The notes under the pieces are model-generated. The model ran no database searches, was not told the origin of the DNA, and worked only from the letters and a program-made list of their open reading frames with translations. Shown here piece after piece: positions 1-6,748 of a stretch of DNA of 13,283 nucleotides (positions are counted from its first letter, which is position 1; every line of letters begins with the position of its first letter). The stretch comes from an uncultured Myxococcales bacterium (GTDB lineage Bacteria > Myxococcota_A > Polyangia > Polyangiales > Polyangiaceae). Position numbers and translations under genes: made by a program. The stretch covers positions 1 to 13,283 of the forward strand of contig CALFEQ010000021.1 of NCBI GenBank assembly GCA_937949945.1, written 5' to 3'.

Positions 1-2
1 CA

Positions 3-623
3 CCCGTCGCCGCGCCGCAGGCCGGCGAGCCGCGGCCCTCACCGCCTTCGCCGTTCCACTACGTGAAGGCCGCTCCACTCGTCGACTCGTCGCCGAAGCT
101 GGAGAGCGCCGGCACACCGTCCGGCGTCGCGTCGGTGCCGAGCGATGCATTGCCCGATCGGCCGGCGGGCCTACCGAAGCGTCGCGGGGTCCTCGTCGTC
201 GGCGGCGGTGTGATCGCCGTCGCGCTCCTGGCTCTCGTCGTGTGGCTCGCGCAGCGCGCTCCGGAGAAGGCCGCGAGCTCGTCCACGCCGTCTTCCGCGA
301 CGGCGAGCATAGCGTCGGCGAGCGCGCCGCCGGCGAGCTCCGAGCCGCCGGCCTCGACGGTCGCGAAGGTCGCGCCGTTCGTCCCACCAGAGCCGACCGA
401 AGCGAGCGCAACGCCCGCACCATCCGCCTCCGCGCCACCGGACTCCCCGTCGACCGTCGCCGAAACGTCGTCCCCGCCGCCTCCACCACCGCCGACGGCG
501 AAGCCGACGCCGCCTCCGACGCGAACGACGGCCAACACGACCCCGCGCCCGCGCCCGCAACCGACGCCGCGGCCGCGCAACGAGTCGTCGAGCGGCGGCT
601 CGGTCCTGGACAAGAGGAAGTGA
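3..623 (+). CDS. C-terminal part of a single-pass membrane protein with a Pro/Ser/Ala-rich tail (5' end outside the window)
   Basis: The reading frame is open through the left edge, so this is the end of a longer gene. A proline-rich linker precedes a basic Lys-Arg-Arg stop-transfer-like motif and one hydrophobic helix (about bases 189-254, GVLVVGGGVIAVALLALVVW). About 115 residues of low-complexity Ala/Ser/Pro/Thr follow, with a run of eight prolines, and the protein ends in Asp-Lys-Arg-Lys. No catalytic motif is visible. Myxobacterial Ser/Thr protein kinases often have this plan: an N-terminal kinase domain, a Pro-rich linker, one helix and a low-complexity exported tail. A kinase is therefore the best guess for the missing part, but other one-helix proteins share the plan. 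A GTG at 63 could be read as a start, but the open frame upstream has the same Pro-rich composition, so an internal position is more likely. Coding is well supported; function is a guess. Confidence 0.6.
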   Translation, partial: PVAAPQAGEPRPSPPSPFHYVKAAPLVDSSPKLESAGTPSGVASVPSDALPDRPAGLPKRRGVLVVGGGVIAVALLALVVWLAQRAPEKAASSSTPSSATASIASASAPPASSEPPASTVAKVAPFVPPEPTEASATPAPSASAPPDSPSTVAETSSPPPPPPPTAKPTPPPTRTTANTTPRPRPQPTPRPRNESSSGGSVLDKRK

Positions 624-629
624 GCCAGA

Positions 630-685
630 CCTCAGTCCTCAGACCTCAGTCCTCAGCGAGTGGGGCTTTTGCCTCAGGCCTCGAG
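630..685. repeat. Heptamer tandem array (CCTCAGN)4 plus two degenerate units
   Basis: Four exact 7-bp units CCTCAGT, CCTCAGA, CCTCAGT, CCTCAGC fill 630-657, starting 6 bp after the stop codon of the preceding gene. Two related units (CCTCAGG, CCTCGAG) lie at 672-685. An inverted copy is at 759-773, and the same unit recurs at 13247-13283. The rest of the 201-bp gap to the next gene (624-824) holds no gene that I can see. Confidence 0.8.
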
Positions 686-758
686 TGGTGAGTTCAGTCC
701 ACGAAGCGAGACCGCCTTCAGTTCGCTCGCTGCGGTTGCGAGCACGAGGGAGGAGAAA

Positions 759-773
759 GCTGAGGACTGAGGA
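759..773. repeat. Inverted copy of the CCTCAGN heptamer array
   Basis: GCTGAGGACTGAGG at 759-772 is the exact reverse complement of 644-657 (14 bp). The two arms are separated by about 100 bp of non-coding DNA, so this could form a long stem or be the second end of a small repeat element. A further single CCTCAG at 823-828 overlaps the stop codon of the HAD gene at 825-827. Confidence 0.75.
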
Positions 774-824
774 CTCCCGTGGAGGCCTCGGCGAGTCAGC
801 CGTCATCCGACCTTCAGCAGGTCC

Positions 825-1496
825 TCAGTTGAGCCCCTTGTCGAGCGTCAACACCGGCCACCCGTACGTGCGCGCGAGGCGCTGGAGGCGGGAGTCCGGG
901 TTCACGGCTGCGGGGTGGCCGACGACGCTGAGCATCGGGACGTCGGAGTAGCTGTCCGAGTACGCGAAGCACTCGTCGAGGTCGTGGCCGTGCGCGCGCG
1001 CGTGCTCGCGGACGAGGCGTGCCTTCTCGGGGCCCGCGACCACCGGACGGAGCAGGCGACCCGTCGCGTATCCGTCCTTGAACTCCAGGCGGTTCGCGAT
1101 CACGTGCGTCGCGCCGAGGTAGTCGGCGAGGCGCTGCATCAAGAAGTCGAGCGCGCCGGAGACCAAGACGACGTCGTGACCTTCGTCGCGGCACCGTGCC
1201 ACGAGATCGCGCGCCGCCGGATAGAGCGCCTTCTTGAGCACGCTCTCGAACGCGTCGTCGGCGAGGATCAGCAGTCGATCGCGTGAGATGCCCTCGTACG
1301 AAGTGAACAGCACCTCGTTGAACATGCGCCGGTCCTGAAGCTCCGCCCAGATCATCTGCGGGCTGCGGAGCGCGGCGCGAGCGAGCTTCTGCAAGCTCCG
1401 CATCGGCGTGCGCTGATGCAGCAAGTAGAAGAGGGTGGGGTGAATCAGGTTCGTCCGGACGAGCGTCCCGTCCACGTCGAAGTAGCTGGCTGCCAC
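825..1496 (-). CDS. HAD-superfamily subfamily IB hydrolase (phosphoserine-phosphatase-like phosphatase)
   Basis: A cytosolic phosphatase-type enzyme of 223 residues, the usual size for the SerB/CicA-like HAD-IB group. Motif I is FDVDGT with nucleophile Asp7 and acid/base Asp9. Motif II is Ser113 in VLVSGA, motif III is Lys158 in AGPEKARLV, and motif IV is the YSDSYSD form with Asp181 and Asp185 for Mg2+. The alpha-helical cap (about 15-85) sits between motifs I and II, as expected for subfamily I. The start is GTG at 1496: a perfect AAGGAGG lies 8 nt upstream and no better start is nearby. The substrate cannot be read from sequence; relatives act on phosphoserine, lysophosphatidate or other small phosphomonoesters. 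The gene lies 72 bp downstream of the LigD-like gene on the same strand and may be co-transcribed, but its strong ribosome binding site suggests independent translation. All catalytic residues are present. Confidence 0.88.
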   Translation of the reverse strand: MAASYFDVDGTLVRTNLIHPTLFYLLHQRTPMRSLQKLARAALRSPQMIWAELQDRRMFNEVLFTSYEGISRDRLLILADDAFESVLKKALYPAARDLVARCRDEGHDVVLVSGALDFLMQRLADYLGATHVIANRLEFKDGYATGRLLRPVVAGPEKARLVREHARAHGHDLDECFAYSDSYSDVPMLSVVGHPAAVNPDSRLQRLARTYGWPVLTLDKGLN

Positions 1497-1504
1497 GGCA
1501 CGAG

Positions 1505-1511
1505 CCTCCTT
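1505..1511 (-). promoter_or_regulatory. Shine-Dalgarno AAGGAGG of the HAD hydrolase
   Basis: AAGGAGG on the minus strand, 8 nt before a GTG codon. It fixes the GTG at 1496 as the start of the HAD gene. Confidence 0.75.
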
Positions 1512-1568
1512 ACGCGGCGCTGCACGCCTGTCAAGCCGAGCGCGCCCGGCTCCGGCGGCCGGACCGCC

Positions 1569-3848
1569 TCATTTCTTCGAGGGCCGGCGCACGCTCTTCG
1601 GGATCACGTCGGCGAGCTTCGCGACCGCGCCCGCGACGTCAGGCTCGACGCCGAGAAGTCCGCGCAGCAAGTCGCCCCGGGCGGCGACGCGCTCGGGCAC
1701 GGTCCGGATCGTGAAGGCGCGCGGATCGAGGTCCGGCACGACCTCGTCCCACGACAGCGGCGTCGACACGGTCGCGCCCGGGACGGCGCGCACGGAGTAG
1801 GGCGCGACGATCGCTCGTGAGGGACCGGTCTGACCGGTGTCGACGTACACCTTTTCCCCGCGCCGCGAGACGACGCGCTCCATCGTCGCGATGTCGGGAT
1901 GTCGCTCGACGAGGAGGCGGCCGAGCAGGTCGGCGAGCGCGCGTGCGGTGTCGAAGCTCTGGCTCTTCCCGAGCGGGACGAGCACGTGGAGGCCCGTCTG
2001 CCCCGAGGTCTTCGGAAAACCCGGCAGGCCGATCTCGTCGAGGAGCTCGCGCAGCGTCCGCGCGAGCGTCACGGCGTTCCGGAGCGTGGAGCTCTTCACG
2101 TCGAAGTCGATCGTGACCCAGTCGGCACGCCCGAGATCCGGCGCGCGCGACGCGAGCACGTGGATCGGGATGCAGCCGAGGTTCGCGATGTAGAGGAGGG
2201 TCGATGCGTCGTCGACGAGGAAGCCGCGCTTCGGCGTGCGCTGGCTCGGCGGCGATGGCGCGTCGACGGTCGCCTTGTACTCCTCGACGTCGTGAAGCGT
2301 CATCGTCCGCACCCACGGGGGCATGCCGACGGGGACGTTCCACTGGAAGAAGCTCTTGCCTTCGATCCCGTCCGGATGGCGCACGAGGATCACCGGACGG
2401 TCCTTCAGGTACGGCAGGAGGACGTTCGCGACGCTCGCGTAGTAATCGACGAGATCGCCCTTCGTGTAGCCCTCGGCGGGCCAGAAGACCTTGTCGCGGT
2501 TCGAGACGACGACTCGACGCAGCGCCGTCCGCGCGCCGTCCGTCCCGTGATCGACGACCGAGCGCGGGCGCGGCGGGATGCCGGTCGCACGACGCAGCCA
2601 GGATCGTTCGCGCGGCGAGTAGCGCGAGCCCTTCGGCTTGGCGACGACGCTCGCGATCCCGAGGGAGGCGCACGTCGCGAGCACACGCGCCTCGTCACCC
2701 TCGAGCGCAGTGGCCGCGCGCAGCGTCCCGACCGGAGGCAGCATCGTCGTGACGAGCTCGCGCCGCGCCTCGATCGGAAGCGATCGCGTGTCGGCGTCTT
2801 CGAGCGCGAGGAGGTCTTCGACGACCAGGGTGACCGGGATGTCGGTGACGGCGCGGTGCGTCTCGCCTTTCGCGATGCGTTCGACGCGCTGCGCGAGAAG
2901 TTTCAGATTCGGATGACCCGTTGCGTCGAAGGTCACGAGCTGGGCGTCGAGCGCGATCCGCGAGACGGGAAGCGCGCGGAGCGCGCGCACCACGTCGGGG
3001 TAGAACGCCTCGATGTGCTCCGGCGCATCACCACGCCAGTGGAGCAGCGCGATCACGTCGCCGTCGCGCAAGGCGAGGACGCGGACTCCGTCGAGCTCGG
3101 CGTCGTAGAGAACGCCCGTTCTCGGCGTCACGCCGTCGGCGGTTCGCGGCTCCACGAGAGGGCATTCGTTCGTCGCGAGAAGCTCGCCGACGAGGTCGTG
3201 ACGCGTCGCTCCCCGAGCGAGGGCGCGATCGAGGTACGCGCGTGCGATCTCTTCGCGTCGCGCGAGCTCTTCGACCGTGAGCCCCGAGAGAATGGACCGG
3301 GGGAGCTCGTCGACGATCCTCCGTGACGCATCCGCGTGGTCGTCCTGCTTCTTGAAGAAGAGCCACTCGGCGCCGGTCTCGCCCTTCGCGAGCTTCACGA
3401 ACGCCCAGCGCCCGCGGAGCTTCATTCCGCGAAGCTCGACGTGGAGCTTTCCCTTCGAGAGCTCCTCCTCCGCCGGACCCTCGAGGTAAGTCACGGCTCC
3501 GCGGTCCCAGACGATCATCGGCCCAGCGCCGTACTGACCGTCCGGGATGACGTCCTCGAAGTCGAGGTACTCGACCGGATGGTCCTCGGTCTTCACCGCG
3601 AGGACCTTCTCCTTCGGATCGAGGCTCGGGCCGCGCGGCACGGCGAAGCTCATGAGCACGCCGCCCGCTTCGAGCCGTACGTCCCAGTGACGCCGCGTGG
3701 CGTCGTGGAGGTGAACGACGTAAGCGCCCGAGGTCGTTCCGCCCTTCGCCGGGACGTTCGCCTCGTCACCGAAGGGCTCGTTCGTCGCGCCGGGCGAACG
3801 TTTGTCGCGGTAACGGCCGAGCTTCCGCTTTTCGTCAGGATCGCGCAT
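1569..3848 (-). CDS. ligD: LigD-like NHEJ protein: 3'-phosphoesterase, degenerate ligase core, primase-polymerase
   Basis: A 759-residue protein with the Pseudomonas-type LigD order. The phosphoesterase domain (about 20-170) has His48, His54, Asp56, Arg58, His90 and Tyr94, the spacing of the catalytic set in known LigD enzymes. The middle (about 235-425) aligns with the ATP-ligase nucleotidyltransferase core but is degenerate. The motif I lysine is Glu251 (DAELDGVR), motif III DGE is Asp-Ala-Gln at 301-303, the motif IV acidic residue is Ala399 (VVAK retained), and motif V is WLRRA. The OB-fold that should follow is absent. The C-terminal polymerase domain (about 442-735) has metal ligands Asp581 and Asp583, His621 in TSGQTGLHV, Asp670, and APYSVRAVPGATVSTPL. 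The family repairs double-strand breaks with Ku; no Ku gene lies in this window. I expect end trimming and nucleotide or ribonucleotide addition but no sealing. The start is ATG at 3848 with only a weak ribosome binding site. Confidence 0.9.
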   Translation of the reverse strand: MRDPDEKRKLGRYRDKRSPGATNEPFGDEANVPAKGGTTSGAYVVHLHDATRRHWDVRLEAGGVLMSFAVPRGPSLDPKEKVLAVKTEDHPVEYLDFEDVIPDGQYGAGPMIVWDRGAVTYLEGPAEEELSKGKLHVELRGMKLRGRWAFVKLAKGETGAEWLFFKKQDDHADASRRIVDELPRSILSGLTVEELARREEIARAYLDRALARGATRHDLVGELLATNECPLVEPRTADGVTPRTGVLYDAELDGVRVLALRDGDVIALLHWRGDAPEHIEAFYPDVVRALRALPVSRIALDAQLVTFDATGHPNLKLLAQRVERIAKGETHRAVTDIPVTLVVEDLLALEDADTRSLPIEARRELVTTMLPPVGTLRAATALEGDEARVLATCASLGIASVVAKPKGSRYSPRERSWLRRATGIPPRPRSVVDHGTDGARTALRRVVVSNRDKVFWPAEGYTKGDLVDYYASVANVLLPYLKDRPVILVRHPDGIEGKSFFQWNVPVGMPPWVRTMTLHDVEEYKATVDAPSPPSQRTPKRGFLVDDASTLLYIANLGCIPIHVLASRAPDLGRADWVTIDFDVKSSTLRNAVTLARTLRELLDEIGLPGFPKTSGQTGLHVLVPLGKSQSFDTARALADLLGRLLVERHPDIATMERVVSRRGEKVYVDTGQTGPSRAIVAPYSVRAVPGATVSTPLSWDEVVPDLDPRAFTIRTVPERVAARGDLLRGLLGVEPDVAGAVAKLADVIPKSVRRPSKK

Positions 3849-3880
3849 GGGGTCTCGCGTCGGCGGGAGAAGAGCGAGCC

Positions 3881-3911
3881 CGACCGTATTTTCGGTCGAC
3901 CCCGAATTCGG
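3881..3911. promoter_or_regulatory. Two adjacent palindromes upstream of the LigD-like gene
   Basis: CGACCG-TATTTT-CGGTCG (3881-3898) is a perfect 6-bp inverted repeat with an AT-rich centre, and CCGAATTCGG (3902-3911) is a perfect 10-bp palindrome 3 bp further on. Both lie 33-63 bp upstream of the ligD-like start codon on the minus strand, where an operator or promoter would sit. A second, shorter copy CGAATTCGG occurs at 4031-4039. A regulatory role is inference. Confidence 0.35.
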
Positions 3912-4499
3912 CGCTCCGAGCTCGATCGAGTATGACAGCCATCATCGCGTCATGAAGACCGCGGGGTGGACTCTGCGTCGAATCGGCTACAGCTTGCGCG
4001 AAGAAAGACACCCTTTCGACGGCCGAACCGCGAATTCGGCTGCGCAGGGACCACGAGGTTTCCAACGATTCGATGTCCTCGAGAGAGGGCACGAGCTTTG
4101 CGACCGATGTCGAACGTCATGAGCTATCCACTTCCTGCACGGACTCAAGCTGCAACGCGTCAACTTCCGGTAGCCCGTGGCCGTGAGCGGCGGGAGACGA
4201 GCGAGCCGCGCATCCGCGCGTCGAAGGCGCAGCGCTCCAGCAGCGAGTCGCGCCTCCAGGTCGCAGTCGCGCCGCGTGACTCGAGCGTCGATCCGTACGC
4301 CAACGTGCCCTGCACCGACTGAGGCTCTCGCCGCAGGCGAGCGCGCGGCAGCGTGAACAGGAAGCGATGACGGCCAGGAGCCGACCCCGCGTCCGAGCGG
4401 TGGGGCTCCTGGCCGAGCTTTCTCTGGAGGGGCGATCGTTCGAGCGTCGGGCCCGAGGTCCGATGGCCATCACTCCGCCGCTCGAGGCTCGTCGCCGGT
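3912..4499. other. Intergenic stretch without a recognisable gene
   Basis: No frame on either strand shows a recognisable domain here. Composition is less GC-rich between about 3900 and 4150 than in neighbouring genes. Open frames exist on both strands but lack the third-position GC bias and protein-like hydrophobic pattern of the real genes. The stretch contains one notable 12-bp inverted repeat (4371-4415) and may include the decayed 3' flank of the pseudogene that follows. Confidence 0.5.
4371..4415. repeat. Perfect 12-bp inverted repeat (stem-loop)
   Basis: CGGCCAGGAGCC (4371-4382) and its exact reverse complement GGCTCCTGGCCG (4404-4415) are separated by 21 nt. Read on the plus strand the stem is followed by AGCTTTCTCT, which is only weakly T-rich, so a terminator is possible but not convincing. 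The right arm resembles the GGCTCCA heptamer found near bolA. Confidence 0.55.
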
Positions 4500-5048
4500 A
4501 GCCGTGCGACGCGTGACGACAAGACGGTGTGCCGGCCGATCCGCGTTCGTTCCACGGCGGCGCTCTCCTCGTCGAGCCTTCGCTCCACCTCGCCGAGGTC
4601 CTCGCGTGACCGGTTCGCGTCGAAGACGTACGCGTAGACCGGGGCGGCCTCGAAGGCTCGGCGATACGGCGCGTAGCGATCCTCGCTCGGGTTCGCGGGG
4701 ACGACGACGATCCGCTCCGAGAAGAGGAACGTGAGCCGGTAGGACGCCCAGTAGTCGGCTTGCGCGTACGTGACCACGGGCGTGATGGAGCAGCGCGAAG
4801 GGCACGAGCCCCACGAGCAGCCCGATCCCGAGGGCCGGGAGCCTGCGCATCCGGCCGAACGAGACGAGGAGCGCGTAGCCGACGACGACCGGCGCGAGCA
4901 CGAGGGGATAGGGATCGGCGGAGACGGCGAGCCGTAGAGCGCGCCGCCGGCGCAGACGAATGCGCTCGCGCGAGCACCGCTCTTCTTCGACGAGCCGTGG
5001 ATGGCCCAGATGGCCGCGATCACCGGCGCGCATCCGATCCGTCCCGCC
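4500..5048 (-). pseudogene. Frameshifted remnant of a polytopic membrane protein (glycosyltransferase-39-like C-terminal half)
   Basis: Protein-like sequence continues only by changing frame. One minus-strand frame gives AGGALYG, then a second frame gives LAVSADPYPLVLAP and further hydrophobic segments ending LLVGLVPFALLHH. The first frame then resumes with YAQADYWASYRLTFLFSERI, a region with DRYAPYRRAFEAA, and an end near HTVLSS (about 4507). The ADYW-YRLTF and DRYxPYRR pattern resembles the soluble C-terminus of multi-pass glycosyltransferase-like membrane proteins. The first break (about 4926-4936) is explained by loss of one C from GGCC, which would restore ALYGLAVSADPY. The second break (about 4760-4795) brings hydrophobic and soluble parts abnormally close, so an internal deletion is likely. 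No intact start or N-terminal catalytic domain is present. I am fairly confident that this is a broken gene and much less sure of its family. Confidence 0.6.
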
Positions 5049-5101
5049 ATCGTGCGGCTCCGGTCTCGCAACGAAGGCGCCCTTCCCCACCGCGCACCAT
5101 G

Positions 5102-5133
5102 GGTTCGAACCGAAGCGGCGCGCCAGGCGCGCC
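5102..5133. promoter_or_regulatory. Palindromes upstream of the 5259 gene
   Basis: GGTTCGAACC (5102-5111) is a perfect 10-bp palindrome. It is followed by two copies of the 8-bp palindrome GGCGCGCC at 5117-5124 and 5126-5133, separated by a single A. They lie 126-157 bp upstream of the plus-strand start at 5259. They could be operator-like, or chance structure in GC-rich DNA. Confidence 0.25.
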
Positions 5134-5258
5134 GAGCTCTACCTTCGACGCGGACGGGCTCGGGCGGCGACGGTCGAGCCGACGGCGGCGTCCGCGGAGC
5201 GCCGCGGCGGGTAGTGCGCCGGAAAAGCCGCCAAGTGTGCTAGAAGGTTCAGCTTCCG

Positions 5259-6164
5259 ATGGCCGAGACCTCCGACTTCGAGCGCTTCGTCAACCTCTGC
5301 AAGCGCGAGCTGCAAGCGGACGACGTCCGCCTGCTCACCGTCGGCGAGACGGCCCCGGAAACGGACAACGTCATCGTCAGCAGGCTCGACGACGGTCGAC
5401 AGCTCGTCGCGAGCTTCTCGACGCCTCCGCCCGACCGGGAGGTCCGCGCACGCCGTCTCGCGATCCTCGCGAGCACCTTCTCCTTCGCGTTGGCGTCGCC
5501 GCCCTCCGAGAAGATGCGCGCGCGACCGCCGGTGGCGACGTCGCTGCACGAGGAGCTCAAGGCGCTCGCGGCGCGTGCACGCGCGCTCGACGTTGTCGTG
5601 ATCGACACCGACTCTCCGGTGGTCTGGGGATCGGCCTCCGTCCCGGCTCGGCCGAGGGCGCGCAACGAGCTGCTCCTCCGCGACGTGTCCGATCGTGAGC
5701 TCGCGTCGCGTTACGACGACGAGAGCGGCCCGCTCCAGGACCTCGTCGAGGACGGCGCGGAGGCGACACGCCGCGGCGGAAGCCCGATCCCCGCGGAGTC
5801 GACGCGGCTCGTCAGCGAGGACGCCGAAGCGGGAGAAGAAGTCGAGCGTCCCGAGGAGAGCGAGACGACGCGCCGAGCGATCGCCGCGGTGCGCAGCCTC
5901 CCCGGGCTCGATGCGCTTCGCAAGGGACGCCACCTCCATCACGTCCAGCGCGACGGCGAGTACTTCCTCGCCATCTCGTTCTTGGGCATCTACATCCTCT
6001 GTCTGGTGTTCGACGGAGAGTTCGACGAGCTCCGGGCGGAGCGCGCCGCGGCCGACGCGCTCCCGAGGATCGAGCGCCTCGTGCTCGCGCTGCCGCCCCT
6101 CGATCCCGATCCGCCTCAGCCGATGGGCAGCGTCATCGCGCTGCGCGCACGGCGCAGGCGCTGA
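5259..6164 (+). CDS. Uncharacterised protein, possibly a split Roadblock/LC7-like domain with an acidic insert
   Basis: A soluble 301-residue protein with no signal peptide. The ATG at 5259 is preceded by AGAAGG at 11 nt spacing. Three parts can be seen. An N-terminal alpha/beta region covers about 1-95. A segment at about 96-128 has helix LHEELKALAARARAL and then strand DVVVIDTDSPVVWGSA. After a charged low-complexity insert (about 140-205) a C-terminal region (about 206-280) has GEYFLAISFLGIYILCLVFD and a final helix LPRIERLVLALPP. The two outer segments would together make the strand-helix-strand pattern of a Roadblock/LC7 fold, the family of MglB-type small-GTPase regulators, with the insert as a long loop. 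That assignment is inference from pattern only; no diagnostic motif settles it. The neighbours are a pseudogene upstream and convergent lipoprotein genes, which do not suggest a role. A hairpin just after the stop may end transcription. Confidence 0.75.
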   Translation: MAETSDFERFVNLCKRELQADDVRLLTVGETAPETDNVIVSRLDDGRQLVASFSTPPPDREVRARRLAILASTFSFALASPPSEKMRARPPVATSLHEELKALAARARALDVVVIDTDSPVVWGSASVPARPRARNELLLRDVSDRELASRYDDESGPLQDLVEDGAEATRRGGSPIPAESTRLVSEDAEAGEEVERPEESETTRRAIAAVRSLPGLDALRKGRHLHHVQRDGEYFLAISFLGIYILCLVFDGEFDELRAERAAADALPRIERLVLALPPLDPDPPQPMGSVIALRARRRR

Positions 6165-6166
6165 GG

Positions 6167-6189
6167 CCCCCGCCGCCGCTTTGCGGGGG
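6167..6189. terminator. Possible bidirectional terminator hairpin between convergent genes
   Basis: CCCCCGC (6167-6173) and GCGGGGG (6183-6189) form a 7-bp GC stem with a 9-nt loop, starting 3 bp after the stop codon of the 5259 gene. The following bases ATTTC are a poor U-tract. Its position between two convergent genes supports a terminator. Confidence 0.45.
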
Positions 6190-6214
6190 ATTTCACGGGA
6201 AGCACGGAAGGGGC

Positions 6215-6652
6215 TCAGCGGTGTGGCATCTCCGCCTTGAGGCAGAGCGCGCGCGGTCGACACGGCGCCAGCCGGTCCATCTCCTCGCTCGGACGCGTGC
6301 ACGGCTCCATGCGGATCGCGTCGAGGCACCTCTCGAGCGCGACGCCGTCGATGCCCGCCGGGCACGCGCGTGACCCGAGGCCCGCGGCGCCGTCGCGGAT
6401 CGTGCGCGTACACGCGTCGTCGCTCGCGAACCGACGATCGGGCCCGATCTCGTCGCAGGTGATCTCCCGCGCGCATCGTGCGGCGACGAGTCGATCGATC
6501 GCTGCATCGTTCGGGACCCAGATCGCCGCCGTCACCGTCGCCGCCCCGGAGCGATCCTCGTCGTCGTACGCACGCTCCTGCCGATTTCGGTCGCGGCAGG
6601 CGCTCGATGCGACGAGGAGGAAGGCGAGGAGCGTGCATCGAGCGGCGTGCAT
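6215..6652 (-). CDS. Cysteine-rich secreted lipoprotein, DUF6184-like
   Basis: A 145-residue lipoprotein. The signal peptide MHAARCTLLAFLLVASSAC ends in a lipobox with acylated Cys19. The mature part has eight further cysteines, in ARC, ITC, DAC, RAC, ERC, EPC, APC and ALC contexts, enough for four disulfides. The order AARC..TC, then ACPAGIDGVALERCLDAIRMEPC, then CRPRALC matches my memory of the DUF6184 family, known mainly from myxobacteria and loosely labelled a natural-product-biosynthesis lipoprotein. Its biochemical role is unknown. The frame is open to 6688, but the start at 6652 is preferred: it puts the hydrophobic core directly after the N-terminus and has GGGGAGG 10 nt upstream. 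It lies 96 bp after the larger lipoprotein gene on the same strand, with a strong hairpin between, so co-transcription is plausible. Confidence 0.75.
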   Translation of the reverse strand: MHAARCTLLAFLLVASSACRDRNRQERAYDDEDRSGAATVTAAIWVPNDAAIDRLVAARCAREITCDEIGPDRRFASDDACTRTIRDGAAGLGSRACPAGIDGVALERCLDAIRMEPCTRPSEEMDRLAPCRPRALCLKAEMPHR

Positions 6653-6662
6653 CACCGGCGGG

Positions 6663-6697
6663 CCTCCCCGTCGCGCGCGAGCCTTCACGCGCGACGG
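6663..6697 (-). promoter_or_regulatory. 10-bp hairpin overlapping the Shine-Dalgarno of the DUF6184-like gene
   Basis: CCGTCGCGCG (6668-6677) and CGCGCGACGG (6688-6697) form a perfect 10-bp stem with a 10-nt loop. The minus-strand GGGGAGG ribosome binding site occupies 6663-6669, so the stem covers its first two bases. This could attenuate or time translation, or be a processing or termination structure between the two lipoprotein genes. No U-tract follows. Confidence 0.45.
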
Positions 6698-6748
6698 TCG
6701 AGCCCGCCGGGTTGCAACATGGGTACCGGGTGGGGCGACCTCGGCGCC

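Noticed and set aside
630..773. CRISPR array
   Set aside because: The repeats are 7-bp tandem units without spacers of constant length, and no cas gene is present.
1899..3326. Plus-strand open frame opposite the LigD-like gene
   Set aside because: Shadow composition. The minus strand has three recognisable domains over the same bases.
3912..4499. Insertion-sequence or transposase remnant
   Set aside because: I saw no transposase motif, no paired terminal repeats at the edges and no target duplication.
5101..5112. GGGTTCGAACC resembling a tRNA T-arm
   Set aside because: No acceptor stem, D-arm or anticodon arm could be placed around it. It is simply a palindrome.
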